Positions 20,913 to 34,994 are shown, counted from the stretch's first letter. The stretch: DNA of 64,000 bases from Jaltomata sinuosa (GCA_003996215.1 QJPP01005296.1:16519-80518), one strand, 5' to 3'. Numbers and translations are program-made. The notes: generated by a model from the letters alone, not told the origin.

Positions 20913-23905
20913 TGTCACGACCCGATTTCTCGATCATGATGGCTCCTACAATCCCCCAGTAGGAGAACCAATCCCTGTAGCCCAGGACAGTTAGTAATGG
21001 GCTACTATCTAACAAATAAGCGGAAGCACAGTTTAATAAGCAAAAGTAAGGGAACAAGATGAAGAGAATAAATAGCAGGAATATATATATATACACACAT
21101 ATGCGGAAACTAAACCAAACCCCAAAACCTGGAATCATAGTATAGAGCCAGAACTACATATAAGGAGTACAAACGATCCAAAACAACGTATACAGATGTC
21201 TCCGAATGGTAATAGAGTACATGAAGCAAAAGATAAACTAAAGCTAAGCTCCGATCGCCAAGAGCTAACCCTCAGTCTGAAGTATTCCCCAACAGATCTC
21301 CAAGCACGAATCACAACGATCTAACGGCGATGGCCCACGCTAGGATCTGCACCAAAAGATGCAGGGGGTAGGGTGAGCACCAAATGCGAAGCATAAGGTA
21401 CCCAGTAGGTATCATAGGCCGACTGGGCACATATAAGATAAAAGCGTAAGTAACAGACATAAATAGAAGCAAGTAGTCACAGAAATCAACAAAAAGTACA
21501 CAGGAACTAGCCCAGAGGGAAATCAACAGAACCACATGTGAGGCCAGCAAGCCAAAAATATACACCATAGGCACAGGTGAAAGTAAAAAATAACGCACCT
21601 GGGGTCCTTGCAATAACAGTGTATACATAATAAGTTTACGAAATGGACGGTATACCGGTAACCTCAAGTGCAAGAAGAGGGAAACAGTAATGATAGGCAT
21701 GCTCAAAGACAGGAATCAAACTCAACTAATCATATCAATCTGAAATCCAGAAACTAACAGCCTAGCAGTAATCAATTCCATATTTAACCATAACAGGGAA
21801 CAAATTTGTAAGTAAATAGCAAGAGTCTACCTACAGTCCCCCGGCCGCCCATACAACCGAGGAACACAAACAAGTGAAAACAAACCCTCCGGCATCCCAT
21901 ACTACCGGAGCGTATAATCAACAAACAACAAACAAGTGTGGAGCCTCAAACAATAAATAATATGATGCATGAAGATCTCAAGTGAAATGGTATCTCTGTA
22001 TGTACCTCCTTCGGTGCCGATCCGGCCCAGCAGGTAGGTTCCATAGAAGGACACTGCCCGTATACCTCTACTCCACCATATACCCTTCCTCCGGCACACG
22101 CAGCCCGCAGCCCGCAGCCCCAGGCCCGGATGGCAAGGTCCATGGAGGTCCCTGACCCCATACTAAAACTCAGTATCAAAACATGTCGTCTGGAAGCAAG
22201 TCCGGGTTCAAAATAGAGACCCAGTCTATAATATGCATGCCCAGACCCTGTCCAGGACTAAAGTAGTAGGAAAATATCTCAAAAACCCCTCAAAGGGTGC
22301 CCAGGCGTAATCGGGTCTAAACAGTAGAAAGTCATCTTAGGTGCTCGGTCCGACCGAGGCTAAAATCATTTCAAGTAGCAAGAAAACCCAACTAGCACCC
22401 CGGTCTTGCCGAGTCTAGCGTTAATCGTAAAACTGGTGATTTAAAACATAATTTTACTTTCTTTTACCCAGGAATATTCACAAGTTAAATCAAACCATTT
22501 CCAAATCATTTCCATCAAACACAGGCCCCCGGGGCCATGCAAGGTTTAGAAAATAGTGCCAGTAGGCCCGAAGCCAAACCGTAGTAAAACATGGATAAAA
22601 CCTCTTTAAATGCATGGAAATGGTATGATCACACACAATAGCTGCCCAGCAGCTCACAATCTGCCTATCGACCCTGCACAGGCCCACAGCTACTCAGCAA
22701 GCATAGCCAGCCTAGAAGGATAATTATATGCCCGGGACTCGCGGACATTCCCAATATCCCACCTTCTATGTTCCAGAGTCAACAAGGCCTCACAGGACCA
22801 CAAGGGTAAATAAAACATATGGCAGGTACTACAAGCATCGGAGGAACAAAAGTAGGCAGACATGAATAAAGCGGTCAAGGTCTGTGGTACCAACCTAATA
22901 ATCTAACCCAAGGATGCCAGCTAGTACAATTTTATCCGATATATGCTAAGTCTAGGGATTTTATACATAACCTACCTGTCGTCCAATAACAAGCTTCTAG
23001 AACAACGATTTTCGAGCTCGAACCGCTCCGAAAAGCTACGAAATGAAATCAAAATTGAACTCGGGCTTGAATAACTTGACGTATATAACCTATTTCCTTC
23101 CGAGAATCAAAAATAATAAAAAAATAATCTTTTCCATCAAATCTTTCCAACATAAATATATAGACTATGCGAGCAGCTCTCTATATTGGAATACTCACGG
23201 TTGAAAAACTAGTTGAACCATTAATAATAGAAGAATCATCTTGTTCTTTAGAAAAGAAAATTAACAAACTCCATAATTCAGAACCTCAATACATATATAT
23301 AATGGATAAGGTAGATTGATAACTTAATTTATTTAAATACATATACTACATGTAATGTTGATATCTATATAGGTGGCAAGTGGCATCCAACTCATTTGTA
23401 ACAATTTGTTGCCCACTCCCTCCACTTCCACGTGAGGTGGAAACATATTAAATGTTCCTTCCCCGATATATATGTACTCGGGTATTGCATAAGTTCGTGG
23501 TAAAATAAATATAATATTTTAAATATATCACAATAAATAGAAAATCATTTCAAATAAAACCTACTATATTATAACAATAATTTTCAACATAACTAAGTTT
23601 ACTATCTCCGCTAAAATATTACAATGTATAAAAACCTTATAAAATAAATAAAGTATTTTTCATAGACCTTTAAAATATTTTAGGAAGGAAATAAAATATA
23701 ACTTTTTACCACATTCAATCTTTAAAATAAAATATTTTCAAATACGCGTGATGTTAATAAAATTATTAAATTTAGGCTCGCAAGCCCTTGATACGGAATG
23801 GAGGTTAAGGTTATAGGAACGCAATTTATCATCGCACGATCTCGATACTAAGCTCCTACGGAACAAGGAAAGCGTAACGCGGGAATAACCAGAAGGGTCA
23901 TTACA
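20913..23905 (-). mobile_element. D-family solo LTR (2993 bp) in the satellite
   Basis: On the plus strand it begins TGTCACGACCC and ends GGTCATTACA. It is flanked by the perfect 5-bp duplication ATCAC (20908-20912 and 23906-23910). Satellite sequence is continuous across the insertion when one TSD is removed. It aligns with the D 5' LTR, including the hairpin-bearing segment near 22340-22420. No internal region remains, so it arose by LTR-LTR recombination of a full insertion. Confidence 0.92.
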
Positions 23906-24359
23906 ATCACACAAAATCAATGGACTATAACACATTAAAAAACCCAAAAATCCCTATTTCCCATTCTGGGCCACGTTTGAAATACAAAAAGCCCACGTTT
24001 CCCCTCCGAACCAATGCGTGCCATTAAATAAGTCGTCACGGACGCCCAATAAAAATTTTGGCCAAAATACCACCGAACGCACATATCACACAAATTCCAT
24101 GGACTATAACACACGAAAAAATTGAAAAATCCCTATTTCCCATTCCGGGCCACGTTTGAAATCCAAAAAGCCCACGTTTGCCCCTCCAAACCAACGTGCG
24201 CCATTAAATAGATCATCACGGATGACCACAAAAACTTTTGGCCAAAATACCATCGGACGCACATATCACACAAAATCCATGGATTATAACACACGAAAAA
24301 ATCGAAAAAAACGTATTTCCCATTCCGAGCCACGTTTGAAATCCAAAAAGCAAACGATT
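23906..24359. repeat. 180-bp satellite, island 2
   Basis: About 2.5 monomers with the same landmarks (CGCACATATCACACAAA, CCATGGACTATAACACAC). It continues island 1 in phase across the solo LTR. It ends at CGATT, where the LTR of element E starts. Confidence 0.9.
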
Positions 24360-25924
24360 TGTCACGACCCAATTTCTCAGGTCATGATGGCACCTACAAC
24401 CTCCCAGTAGGCGAACCAATTCCCGTAACCTAGAACGGTTAGTAATGGACTACTACCTAACCAAAACGCACCAGCAAGCAGAAATAAACGGAAGAAAAAC
24501 TCGAATATAAATACATAAAGGAAACTACACCAACTCCAAGACTTGGTATCAATAGTACAAAAGCTTCTAATAGAATACAAGTGCTAGAAGTAACAAAATA
24601 CAACACAAATTTGCCTCTGAAAGTACAAGGAGCAACAATACAACATATGAGATGTAGACAAGCCCCGACCGTCAGGCGCTCACCCTAGTCTCAAAGATCC
24701 AAAAGCTGCACGAGTCTCCAACGTAATCAACGGTGAAAGTTCAGCTAATATCTGCACCAAAAAGTGCAGAAGTATGGTATGAGTACCAAAACCACGGGTA
24801 CTCAGTAGGTATCATCGGCCGATTGAGCGCATATAAGATATAAAAGCAGTAAGTAACAGATAGCAAGAAAGCAGTCACTGAAGCAATAAGCAAGGCACAA
24901 GGAGCTAGCACAGATCATCCATAACCAAGAGCTTCAAGTAACACATGCTAGCACAGAGATACAATCACACAAAATCACTGGTGAAGGAAAGAAGAACGCA
25001 CCTGGAGTCCTTGTACAACAATATAAGTAAGTAGAGAGAGAGAGTTGAGAAAATGGCGGTATACTGGTAACCTCAAGTAGAAGGAAAAGACGGAGAGCAG
25101 TCTAACATACTCAAAATGGAATCAACCAGTATAAGGAAATCATAACACCCATCCAATCACATGATAGCATAACCAGGGAATCACCTGACAAGTACCACCC
25201 TAGGATGAAATAACTAGACCATAATAACCGAGAGATACCACTCAGCTTCCCACAAGAATAGAACCAGAGCCTCACACTTTGCTCAGAAGGCCACACAAAA
25301 GTGCCTCGATAAGATAGGACTCCAAAGCCCTCTCAATAATCAGACATCGCACAACCAAAGCCTCAACAAGCTAGCCATCAATAATCTTTCAAGAACCGGG
25401 TGCCAAGACAAGCTCTAAGTAAAAACAAGAGTAAATATAGTCTACCTACAGTCCCAACGGCCGCCCATACAACCGAGGAACACAATCAAGTGAAAACAAA
25501 CCCTCCGGCATCCCATACTACTGGAGCGTACACTGAACACACAGCAAACAAGAGTGGAATCCAATGCATGATATGATATGATATGAAATAGAACCTCTGT
25601 ATGTACCTCCTCCGGTGCCAATCAGGCCCAGCAGACAGGTTCCATGGAAGGACTCAGCCTGTATACCTCTACTCCACCGTATACCCTTCCCTCTGGCGCA
25701 TGCAACCCGAAGCCCCAGGCCCAGAGAGGCAAGGTCCATGGAGGTCCCCGACCCCATACTAAAACTCAGTATCAAGACATGTCATCCGGAAGCAAGTCCG
25801 TGATCAAGATAGAGACCCAGTCTCAAATATGCATGCCCAGACCCTGTCCAGGACTAAAGCAGTAGAAAATGCCTTAAAAACCCTTCCAAGGGTGCCCGGG
25901 CGTAACCGGGTCTAAAACTGTAGT

Positions 25925-26115
25925 AAATCAAGTCTAGTGCTCCGCCCCGCAGAGACTAGTATCAGTAATAAAATCAAGTCTGGTGCTCTTCCCCGCAGAG
26001 ACTAGTATCAGTAATAAAATCAAGTTTGGTGCTCTCCCTTTACAGAGACTAGTATCAGTAATAAAATCAAGTCTGGTGCTCTGCCCCGCAGAGACTAATA
26101 CCAGTAATAAAATCA
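25925..26115. repeat. 46-bp hairpin tandem repeat in E 3' LTR
   Basis: AAATCAAGTCTGGTGCTC starts at 25925, 25971, 26017 and 26064, and a partial unit starts at 26110, so the period is 46-47 bp. Most units carry a CTCTGCCCCGCAGAG-type palindrome. The F LTRs have a single unit at the same place (38176, 45387). Confidence 0.85.
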
Positions 26116-27613
26116 GTGCGAAAACATCAAAAAATCCCCTTTTCTATCATCAACAGTACCAAAAAGGGGCCCCCAGGGCCATGCAAATGTAGGAAAACTA
26201 TCGGTAGTGGCTCGTAGCCAAACCTGTAGTAAAACATGCAGGGGAAAACCTTTTTCATGGATGATATGCTCGCACACAAATATAAAAGTAGCCAAATGGC
26301 TCACAACAACTCCTATCAGCCCTGTATAGGCCCAACAACTACTCAGCAGACATAACCAGCCTAAAAAGATAATCTTTATGTCCGGGACTTGCGGGCATTC
26401 CACAATAACACACCATCTATGTTCCAGAGTCAATACAAGGCCACACAGGACCACAAGGGTGATAAACAATACTACGCGAATACTACAAACAACGCATGAA
26501 ATAACAGACGAACAAGGTGGACAAGGTCTGGGGTATCAACCTATAATAACCCACCCAAGGATATTAATTAATGCAGTTATAGCCTATATACACAGAGTCT
26601 AGGTAGGAAAGCCATAACCTACCTGTCATCCGATGACTAGCTGCGGGAACGGCGTCGTCCAGGCTCAAGCTTCTCCAGGAAGCTCTGAATCATAAAAACT
26701 CTTTCAACTGAAGTCCCAAAGGCGTTTCTATGAAGCTTGACCAACCAAGGTAATGGAACAATTGCTAGAATCGACGAGGCTGCAAGAATGAGCCATAGCT
26801 ATTTGATAAGGTGTTAATGTCACACTCGCGATCAGCCAACTCCAAAGAATAAAATTAGGCCAGTAACAATAAGAAATGGCAGCTAACTCCAACAATAATA
26901 TTTTAACCACATCTCAAAGGAGCGATGAGCTCCCGAGGCACTATTTCAAGGCGTACTTCACGTTGTCCAATCCAATCACTATTGTATGCGATCCATAAAG
27001 AATCGCACAATTTCCCAATCCCTCCAGCACCTTACCACAACCATAACACCACAACAATAACCAAACATAACAAGATAAAGGGTCTTTCCAAAGCCACAAT
27101 ATCCAAAACACCACTTCGTGGCTCGAAAAGCTGTAAAAATGATACTAGAACATGTAATTACGAAGGAGGATCGTAGGGGAGAGATTTCCTTGACAAAAAT
27201 ATTCAATATCCCAAGATTAACCATCTGCGTCCTTGCAGGAACAACAAACATATCCAAATCCAACAAGAAACTACTACAAGTTATCGAAAGATACAACTTT
27301 TCGTGACTAGAAGCTTAGAATCTTGATTCAACAAATAGATAAGTGTACGGGATTCATACCTCACCAAAATAACTCCATATCTACTTCCAAATACTCAGAA
27401 AACACCTGCTAGCTCGCTGCATCAAGACTCACGAAGATACGCCATGAAATCGACGGGACAAACTACACCAAAATGACGAGCTCGCGACGTAGAGCAACTT
27501 CCGTTAAACTTCCGAATTGAAAGCATCAAAGTCCATGGAGTATCTAGGGGATTTAACTCTGATTTTATGAAGTTTTTGGTGAAAATAATGAGTTTAAAGG
27601 AAGGAGAAATCAG

Positions 27614-27621
27614 CTTTTATA
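27614..27621 (-). promoter_or_regulatory. LTR TATA box, E 3' LTR
   Basis: TATAAAAG on the minus strand, conserved at the same place in the other E and F LTRs. Confidence 0.65.
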
Positions 27622-28303
27622 AGATGAACCAACTTAGGATGTGGACCCCACTTTGACGTGTCTGCTTGTGCAGTCTTAAGAAACTTTGAATATATCTCTA
27701 TTATGAAGTCTTACGTACAAATGGTTTGGTGCGTTGGAAACTAGACTCGTAGACCTTCGATTTGGTATATTGGGGGCCAACAAACTCTTTATAGATAGGG
27801 AGAAACACCCCAAGACATTTAACCCAAATTTGAAGAGAATTCCTTAAAGGAATTTACAATAACTTTTTTTTTTGACTTTTGTTTCGCAACTTGCTTGACT
27901 TCAAAACTTATCATACGACCATTTTGCGATTATAATACCTCATAACACATCCTTATTAGTATATTAGACACTATTAGTGTTACTCCAAAGGCACGGGTTA
28001 CTTTAAACCTTCCAAACGGGCGAGGTGTTACACGAGGAATTTCTTTAACTCAAACTTTCGAGTAAGGGATTCCTTTAATCTAGAACTTTGGTTTAATTCT
28101 TTGATATTACCAAGAATGTTGTCGGAAGTCAACGATTTCTAAATTTGAAGCTCTAAAATGAGGAACGGCCATAAAGACCATACAAATGGCCCGGGCATCG
28201 AACTACCGGTCCCGACAAGCCATAAATGACTTGGGCCGCTACAAGTAAGCTCTAATGGTACCAGAAAGGCAAAAACGTGTAAATGACCGGAAGAGTCATT
28301 ACA

Positions 28304-29260
28304 TCATCCACTACTAAAAAGACTTTCGTCCCCGAAAGTCAGGAAGGAAGAAAATACTAGAGATTTAAGAATAGCGGATACAACGCCCGCACTACTCTCT
28401 CAGACAACCCGGGTAACCTCCGCGACCAGACGGCACCCAATAGAACAGAACCAAAGAAAGCAATCAAGCGTTAATTTCTTACTAGCCAAGCAAGATTTCA
28501 ACCTCCAAAGATCTGCCAACCCAAACTGAACCACGAGAATCTTAACCAAAAAGCACCTACACAACACCAAAACTAGAGCACCAAGGCTATCAACACACAA
28601 AACTCGAATCCTCAAAACTATACCAAGTTTACCAGAAAATCCATCAACCCAAAACTCCAACTCATGAGCCCTTTGTTCCACAAAACCCCTTTTTTTATTC
28701 TGAACTGAATCCTTTAGCACCACAAACAGGAAGCTGCATACAAGCCGAACACTCAAACCACCCTCGAAGCATCAACAAACACACCGGAGATACATAGGTC
28801 CTGCTTATACTTTACCACGAACGAAGTCACCCACTTTATTCAAACTCATTTTAAGCCAAGATTTAGGCTACTAGCCTTTTCCATCCAAGATAACAACCCG
28901 TAGCATATCATTGAAACTAAAGTTACCTGCCTTGACTGACCATCAACCAATGAACAAACATTTTTTCTAACATCAAATTTGCTAACTGAACCGTGCTAGG
29001 TCTGAATCAGCTGAAAGTGAATGAACCAGGGCAACCTGCCCAAAAGACCCAAACCAAAACCATGATCCTGCAAGAAGTGTGGTAAGCCTACCACGAAGTC
29101 TGTAACCATGAGCCAAGCTCCCAACTCTAGAAAACACTACTGCTACTCCGAACACTCGAACACCATTTGAATGTGAAATTTCCTTATGAATCTCACCTCA
29201 GGAAGAAGTCCACCATGCCACAAATATCAAGTCCAAACAATCCGAAGGCAAAGGAAAAAG
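28304..29260 (-). pseudogene. Decayed integrase/chromodomain region of element E
   Basis: The stretch starts with the family PPT sequence. By comparison with F (40420-41300), which is almost collinear, it holds a fragment resembling the chromodomain tail and an integrase-core remnant around 28870-29130. In F the latter still reads FVVGLP followed by a degraded VDRLTK-like segment. Frames are broken throughout. The function is lost, and the assignment rests on similarity to the same parts of D and G. Confidence 0.55.
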
Positions 29261-30946
29261 GTGCCTGGGGTTCAAAGTTACCATCTAGCCATAGAAATTT
29301 TTGCATATACTTTCAACTCATTCCTTTGGCTCGAATCAACCGCTCTACTGGTTTTGCAAACAGCAACCACTTCGAAGCATATATCATAACAAACTTCTAG
29401 TCCATACTGGCTGAGTTTAACCAACACTGGAACCCCACATAAACAACAACTCTGGAGGAATCAATTAGACAAGCTTTCAAATCCTTCGCAAATGAATGGC
29501 GATTACTAGTCTCTACGTATCATCAGAACTCAAAATAGCCTCGCTAGTCTCAACCCGCACAAGCTGACCACATAAAGCATACACCATGGTTGAAGCTCAA
29601 ACTTACGCCGTTGAGTTTGTCCAATCATGGTAGAAGGACCTCGTACTAACTAGAACCCTGTTGAAATCTTGAATATCCTGCTTTTTGCAGAGGTTTGCCA
29701 AGGACAAGGTGTCCAAGGACAATAGCCGCATTCGCAACTGAAGTAAATAAGCTAAGTTGCTCGCACCCACTGCCTCCCGGCACTAGGATGCTGCAACCAA
29801 ATAGAAACTGCCACAAACCATCCGATGTAACCTGCCAAGCCATAATTCTGAACACCGACTTTCAAAACTACCAACTAAAGCCTTGGTCGAACCAGGATGT
29901 TGCCAATGAACCCGTAAGAACCCAAGCCAACTAGGCCTGAATATGCAAATTGCCAACACCGCAGTTGCTACTGAAACAAAACCAATCGATGGAAAACCCA
30001 CATCAATGTGTAGACGGCTGAATGGAATCAACGACACACAATCCAAAAGCAAACCTTCATCTCCACCTCAGGCAACTACGAGGACACATAAACACATACA
30101 AAGAGTATCTCCCTTCTTTTTCAACTAAACAAAAATGCTTCCTTAGCACATACAAAACCTTACAAATCCTTTCTCGAATAAGAAGCTGAAGCCATTATCT
30201 TACTACTCATAGCTACACGTCAAATTCAATAAGGAAGGAGAAGGATGGGCCGGATGCCCAACTCACCCGAAATGCTTACAAATACAAACTAACCACGAGG
30301 TTACGATCAACACTTAGTCAGAAGTGCTTACAGTCAAGACCCAATCACGATGCCAACATCAAAAGCTCATCGAAAGAACTACGATCAAAATTCGTTCCAA
30401 CTGGAGCTAGGGATACAACCAAACACCCAAAGGACTAGAAAGTGGAGGAGACTATGGGAACAACCCAAATACCTACCAACCTCCTAAACTAATCAACAAA
30501 GAGGGTCGACTCTAGACACTCAGGAGACCAAACCAATCTATGCACACTAGCATAACCAATATCTCCCAACTGAGGCAAAATCTCAACTCTGGCCCAACTA
30601 CCGGTAATACACCAAACCATCACACGGATCTCTAGCCACGCTGGATAACGACCTAGGCAACAACCATCTAGGACCGCTCAACAAGGGAAACTCAACCACA
30701 AGTCCAAAATCACAATGAAACAGGGATAACCCAACTTGAAACAAACTAACAAGAATTACCCACGAGCTATAACTCCGGGAAAACACCTCTCAAGGCTAAC
30801 TTACCCCCATCCACTGCTAAAGAATAAACTACCAATAAAACAACATATCGATACTACAATTTGGGTAGACAACAACTTAAACAAGTAGCAGGTAGGCATA
30901 TAAGCAATTACACGAGAAAAGGGATAGAGTCGCAACACGAGTGGGA
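29261..30946 (-). other. Middle of E internal region, no recognisable domain
   Basis: By position between the integrase remnant and the zinc-knuckle remnant, this should be RNase H, RT and protease. I see no catalytic motif in any frame. The stretch is collinear with 41301-42998 in F, so the decay or replacement predates the spread of this subfamily. Confidence 0.5.
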
Positions 30947-31423
30947 CTAACATAAGTCGAAGGTAGCAAAAGCCTGAACTGGAGCAGCGGTGTCAGGAAC
31001 CTCTACCTCTGGCCCACCAAGAAGAGCATCAAACTGACGGGATCTAACTCTGGACTGAGTAGTCAAAACTGAAGGCCCAACTGGACCTCGCTGGGGACAA
31101 GATCTATAAAGGTGACCAATCTCTCCACAATGATAACAACCAGGCTGTCCGAGATACACAATCATGGGGTAATTCCAAGAAAAGTGCCCATGCTCACCAC
31201 ACCGAAAACAACCTCTACCAGATGAAGTCCGGTGGGAAAATCTCACCTCGTACTCTAATACCGACAGACAACCCTGCTGAAGAACTGGAAGCTCAACTCT
31301 AACTGAAGCACCACTCGCAGAATCAGGTACTGAAACACTCACCGGAGGACTCAAAGTCCTAGCCACGGTGTGCTGAAGTGTTGAGGTTTCTATAAATCCA
31401 ATCGGAGGTTGGGCTAACCCCAC
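30947..31423 (-). pseudogene. gag: Gag C-terminal remnant with two zinc knuckles, element E
   Basis: An open stretch of 158 codons contains CFRCGEHGHFSWNY, a knuckle whose last cysteine is tyrosine, and CYHCGEIGHLYRSC, an intact CCHC knuckle. The spacing is CX2CX4HX4C. Such knuckles in Gag bind RNA. Unlike D and G, which show one knuckle, this subfamily has two in tandem. Upstream Gag core sequence is not recognisable. F carries the homologous fragment at 42999-43505. Confidence 0.75.
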
Positions 31424-31727
31424 ACCCCTATCTAATACGGTAAACCCTCTCTCTAGAGTCCTGGAGCTGATGGAAGCACTGTAGCAATAGGCACAAAATC
31501 CTCGGCACCAACCGCTATCGCACTCATATGAGGCATCTCAGAATAAATGAAAAACCAAAATTTAGAAGTCAATAGAGCCGGGAACGCATGATGAGGAGCC
31601 AATAAGATGAAACTTTTCCTAACAATGCCCTTTAGCCTCCTGCAGATAAGATACAGATGTCATCATACCGATCTGCGAGACTCTACTTAGACACATGCTT
31701 CTGTACCATGACACCGGTGAACCTAGA

Positions 31728-31739
31728 GCTCTGATACCA
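31728..31739 (-). other. Primer-binding site, initiator tRNA-Met, element E
   Basis: The plus strand reads GCTCTGATACCA, 3 bases from the LTR start. Confidence 0.88.
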
Positions 31740-33307
31740 AGCTTTCACGACCCGATTTCTCAGGTCACGATGACACCTACAACCTCCCAGTAGGTGAACT
31801 AATTCCCGAAGCCTAGAACGGTTAGTAATGGGCTACTACCTAACCAAAATGCACCAGCAAGCAGAAATAAATGGAAGCAAAACTCGAATATAAATACATA
31901 AAGGAAACTACACCAACCCCAAGACTTGGTATCAATAGTACATAAGCTTCTAATAGAATACAGGTGCTAGAAGTAACAAAATACAATACAAATTTGCCAC
32001 TGAAAGTACAAGGAGCAACAATACAACATATGAGATGTAGACAAGCCCCGACCGTCAGGCGCTCACCATAGTCTCAAAGATCCAAAAGCTCCACGAGTCT
32101 CTAACATAATCAACGGTGAAAGTTCAGCTAACATCTGCACCAAAAAGTGCGGAAGTATGGTATGAGCACCAAAACCATGGGTACTCAGTAAGTATCATCG
32201 GCCGATTGAGCGCATATAAGATATAAAAGCAGTAAGTAACAGATAGCAAGAAAGCAGTCACTGAAGCAATAAGCAAGGCACAAGGAGCTAGCACAGATCA
32301 TCCATAACCAAGATCTTCAAGTAACACATGCTAGCACATAGATACAATCACACAGAATCACTGGTGAAGGAAAGAAGAACGCACCTGAAGTCCTTGTACA
32401 ACAATATAAGTAAGTAGAGAGAGAGAGTTGAGAAAATGACGGTATACCGGTAACCTCAAGTAGAAGGAAAAGATGGAGAGCAGTCTAACATACTCAAAAT
32501 GGAATCAACCAGTATAAGGAAATCATAACACCCATCCAATCACATGATAGCATAACCAGGGAATAACCTCATAAGTACCACCCTAGGATAAAATAACTAG
32601 ACCACAATAACCGAGAGATACCACTCAGCTTCCCACAAGAATAGAACTAGAGTCTCACACTCTGCTTAGAGGGCCACACAAAAGTGCCTCGATAAGATAG
32701 GACTCCAAAGCCCTCTCAATAATCAGACATCCCACAACCAAAGCCTCAACAAGCTAGCCATCACTAATCTTTCAAGAACCGGGTGCCAAGACAAGCTCTA
32801 AGTAAAAACATGATTAAATATAGTCTACCTACAGTCCCAACGGCCACCCATACAACCGAGGAACACAATCAAGTGAAAACAAACCCTCCGGCATCCCATA
32901 CTATCGGAGCGTACACTGAACACACAGCAAACAAGGGTGGAATCCAATGCATGATATGATATGATATGAAATAGAACCTCTGTATGTACCTCCTCCGGTG
33001 CCAATCAGGCCCAGCAGGCAGGTTCCATGGAAGGACTCAGCCTGTATACCTCTACTCCACTGTATACCCTTCCCTCCGGCGCATACAGCCCAAAGCCCCA
33101 GGCCCAGAGCGGCAAGGTCCATGGAGTTCCCCGACCCCATACTAAAACTCAGTATCAAGACATGTCATCCGGAAGCAAGTACGGGATCAAGATAGAGACC
33201 CAGTCTCAAATATGCATGCCCAGACCCTGTCCAGGACTAAAGAAGTAGAAAATTCCTCAAAAACCCCTCCAAGGGTGCCCGGGCGTAACCGGGTCTAAAA
33301 CTGTAGT

Positions 33308-33497
33308 AAATCAAGTCTAGTGCTCCGCCCCGCAGAGACTAGGATAAGTAATAAAATCAAGTCTGGTGCTCTGCCCCGCAAAGACTAGTATCAGTAATAA
33401 AATCAAGTCTGGTGCTCTGCCCTGCCGAGACTAGTATCAGTAATAAAATCAAGTCTGGTGCTCTGCCCCGCAGAGACTAATACCAATAATAAAATCA
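33308..33497. repeat. 46-bp hairpin tandem repeat in E 5' LTR
   Basis: Four units of the same repeat as at 25925-26115. The two LTRs of E keep the same copy number. Confidence 0.85.
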
Positions 33498-34994
33498 GTG
33501 CAAAAACATCCAAAAATCCCCTTTTCTACCATCAACAATACCAAAAACGGGCCCCCAGGGCCATGCAAATTTAGGAAAACTATCGGTAGTGGCTCGCAGC
33601 CATAACTGTAGTAAAACATGCAGGGGAAAACCTTTTTCATGGATGATATGCTCGCACACAAATATAAAAGTAGCCAAATGGCTCACAACAACTCCTATCA
33701 GCCCTGTACAGGCCCAACAGCTACTCAGCATACATAACCATCCTAAAAGGATAATCTTTATGTCCGGGACTCACGGACATTCCCCAATAACCCACCATCT
33801 ATGTTCCAGAGTCAATACAAGGCCACACAGGACCACAAGGGTGATATACAATACTACGCGAATACTACAAACAACGCATGAAATAACAGACGAACAAGGT
33901 GGACAAGGTCTGGGGTACCAACCTATAATAACCCACCCAAGGATATTAATTAATGCAGTTATAGCCTATATACACAGAGTCTAGGTAGGAAAGCCATAAC
34001 CTACCTGTCATCCGATGACTAGCTGCGGGAACGACGTCGTCCAGGCTCAAACTGTTCCAGGAAGCTCTGAATCACAAAAACACTTTCAACTGAAGTCCCA
34101 AAGGCGTCTCTATGAAGCTTGACCAACCAAGGTAATGGAACAATTGCTAGAATCGACGAGGCTACAAGAACGAGCCATAACTATTTGATAAGGTGTTAAT
34201 GTCACACTCGCGATCAGCCAACTCCAAAGCATAAAATGAGGCTAGTAGCAATAAGAAATGGCAGCTAAATCCAACAATAATATGTTAACCACATCTCAAA
34301 GGAGCGATGAGCTCACGAGGCACTATTTCAAGGCGTACTTCACGTTGTCCAATCCAATCACTATTGTATGCGATCCAACAAGAATCACACAATTTCCCAA
34401 TCCCTACAGCACCTTACCACAACCAGAACACCACGACAATAACCAAACATATCAAGATAAAGGGGCTATCCAAACAACAATATCCAAAACACCACTTCGT
34501 GGCTCGAAAAGCTGTAAAAATGATACTAGAACATGTAATTACAAAGGAGGATTGTAGGGGAGAGATTTCCTTGACAAAAATATTCAATATCCCAAGATTA
34601 ACAACCTGCCTCCTTGCAGGAACAACAAACATATCCAAATCCAACAAGAAACTACTACAAGTTATCAAAAAATACAACTTTTCGTGACTAGAAGCTTAGA
34701 ATCTTGATTCAACAAATAGATAAGTGTACGGGATCCATACCTCACCAAAATAACTCCATAGCTACTGCCAAATACTCAGAAAACACCTGCTAGCTCTCTG
34801 CATCAACACCCACGAAGATACGCCATGAAATCGACGGGACAAACTACACCAAAATGACGAGCTCGCGACGTAGAGCAACTTCCGTTAAACTTCCGAATTG
34901 AAAGAATCAAAGTCCATGGAGTATATAGGGGATTTACCTCTGATTTTCTGAAGTTTTTGGTGAAAATAATGCGTTTAAATGAAGGAGAAATCAT

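Larger units (their letters stand above)
24360..28303 (-). repeat. 3' LTR of element E (3944 bp)
   Basis: On the plus strand it begins TGTCACGACCC and ends GAGTCATTACA. It aligns with 31743-35683, and less closely with the F LTRs. The shared end sequences with D place it in a related subfamily. The small open frames in it are repeated with differences in other LTRs and are not called genes. Confidence 0.88.

Noticed and set aside
21311..21706. Hydrophobic open frames in D-family LTRs (also 14941-15165, 49636-49824, 58143-58331)
   Set aside because: They resemble membrane proteins by composition only. Homologous LTRs carry frameshifts and different ends, and no domain is recognisable.
24360..24370. 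E as a simple intact insertion like F
   Set aside because: The left flank CGATT is not found after the right LTR. Internal sequence follows instead.
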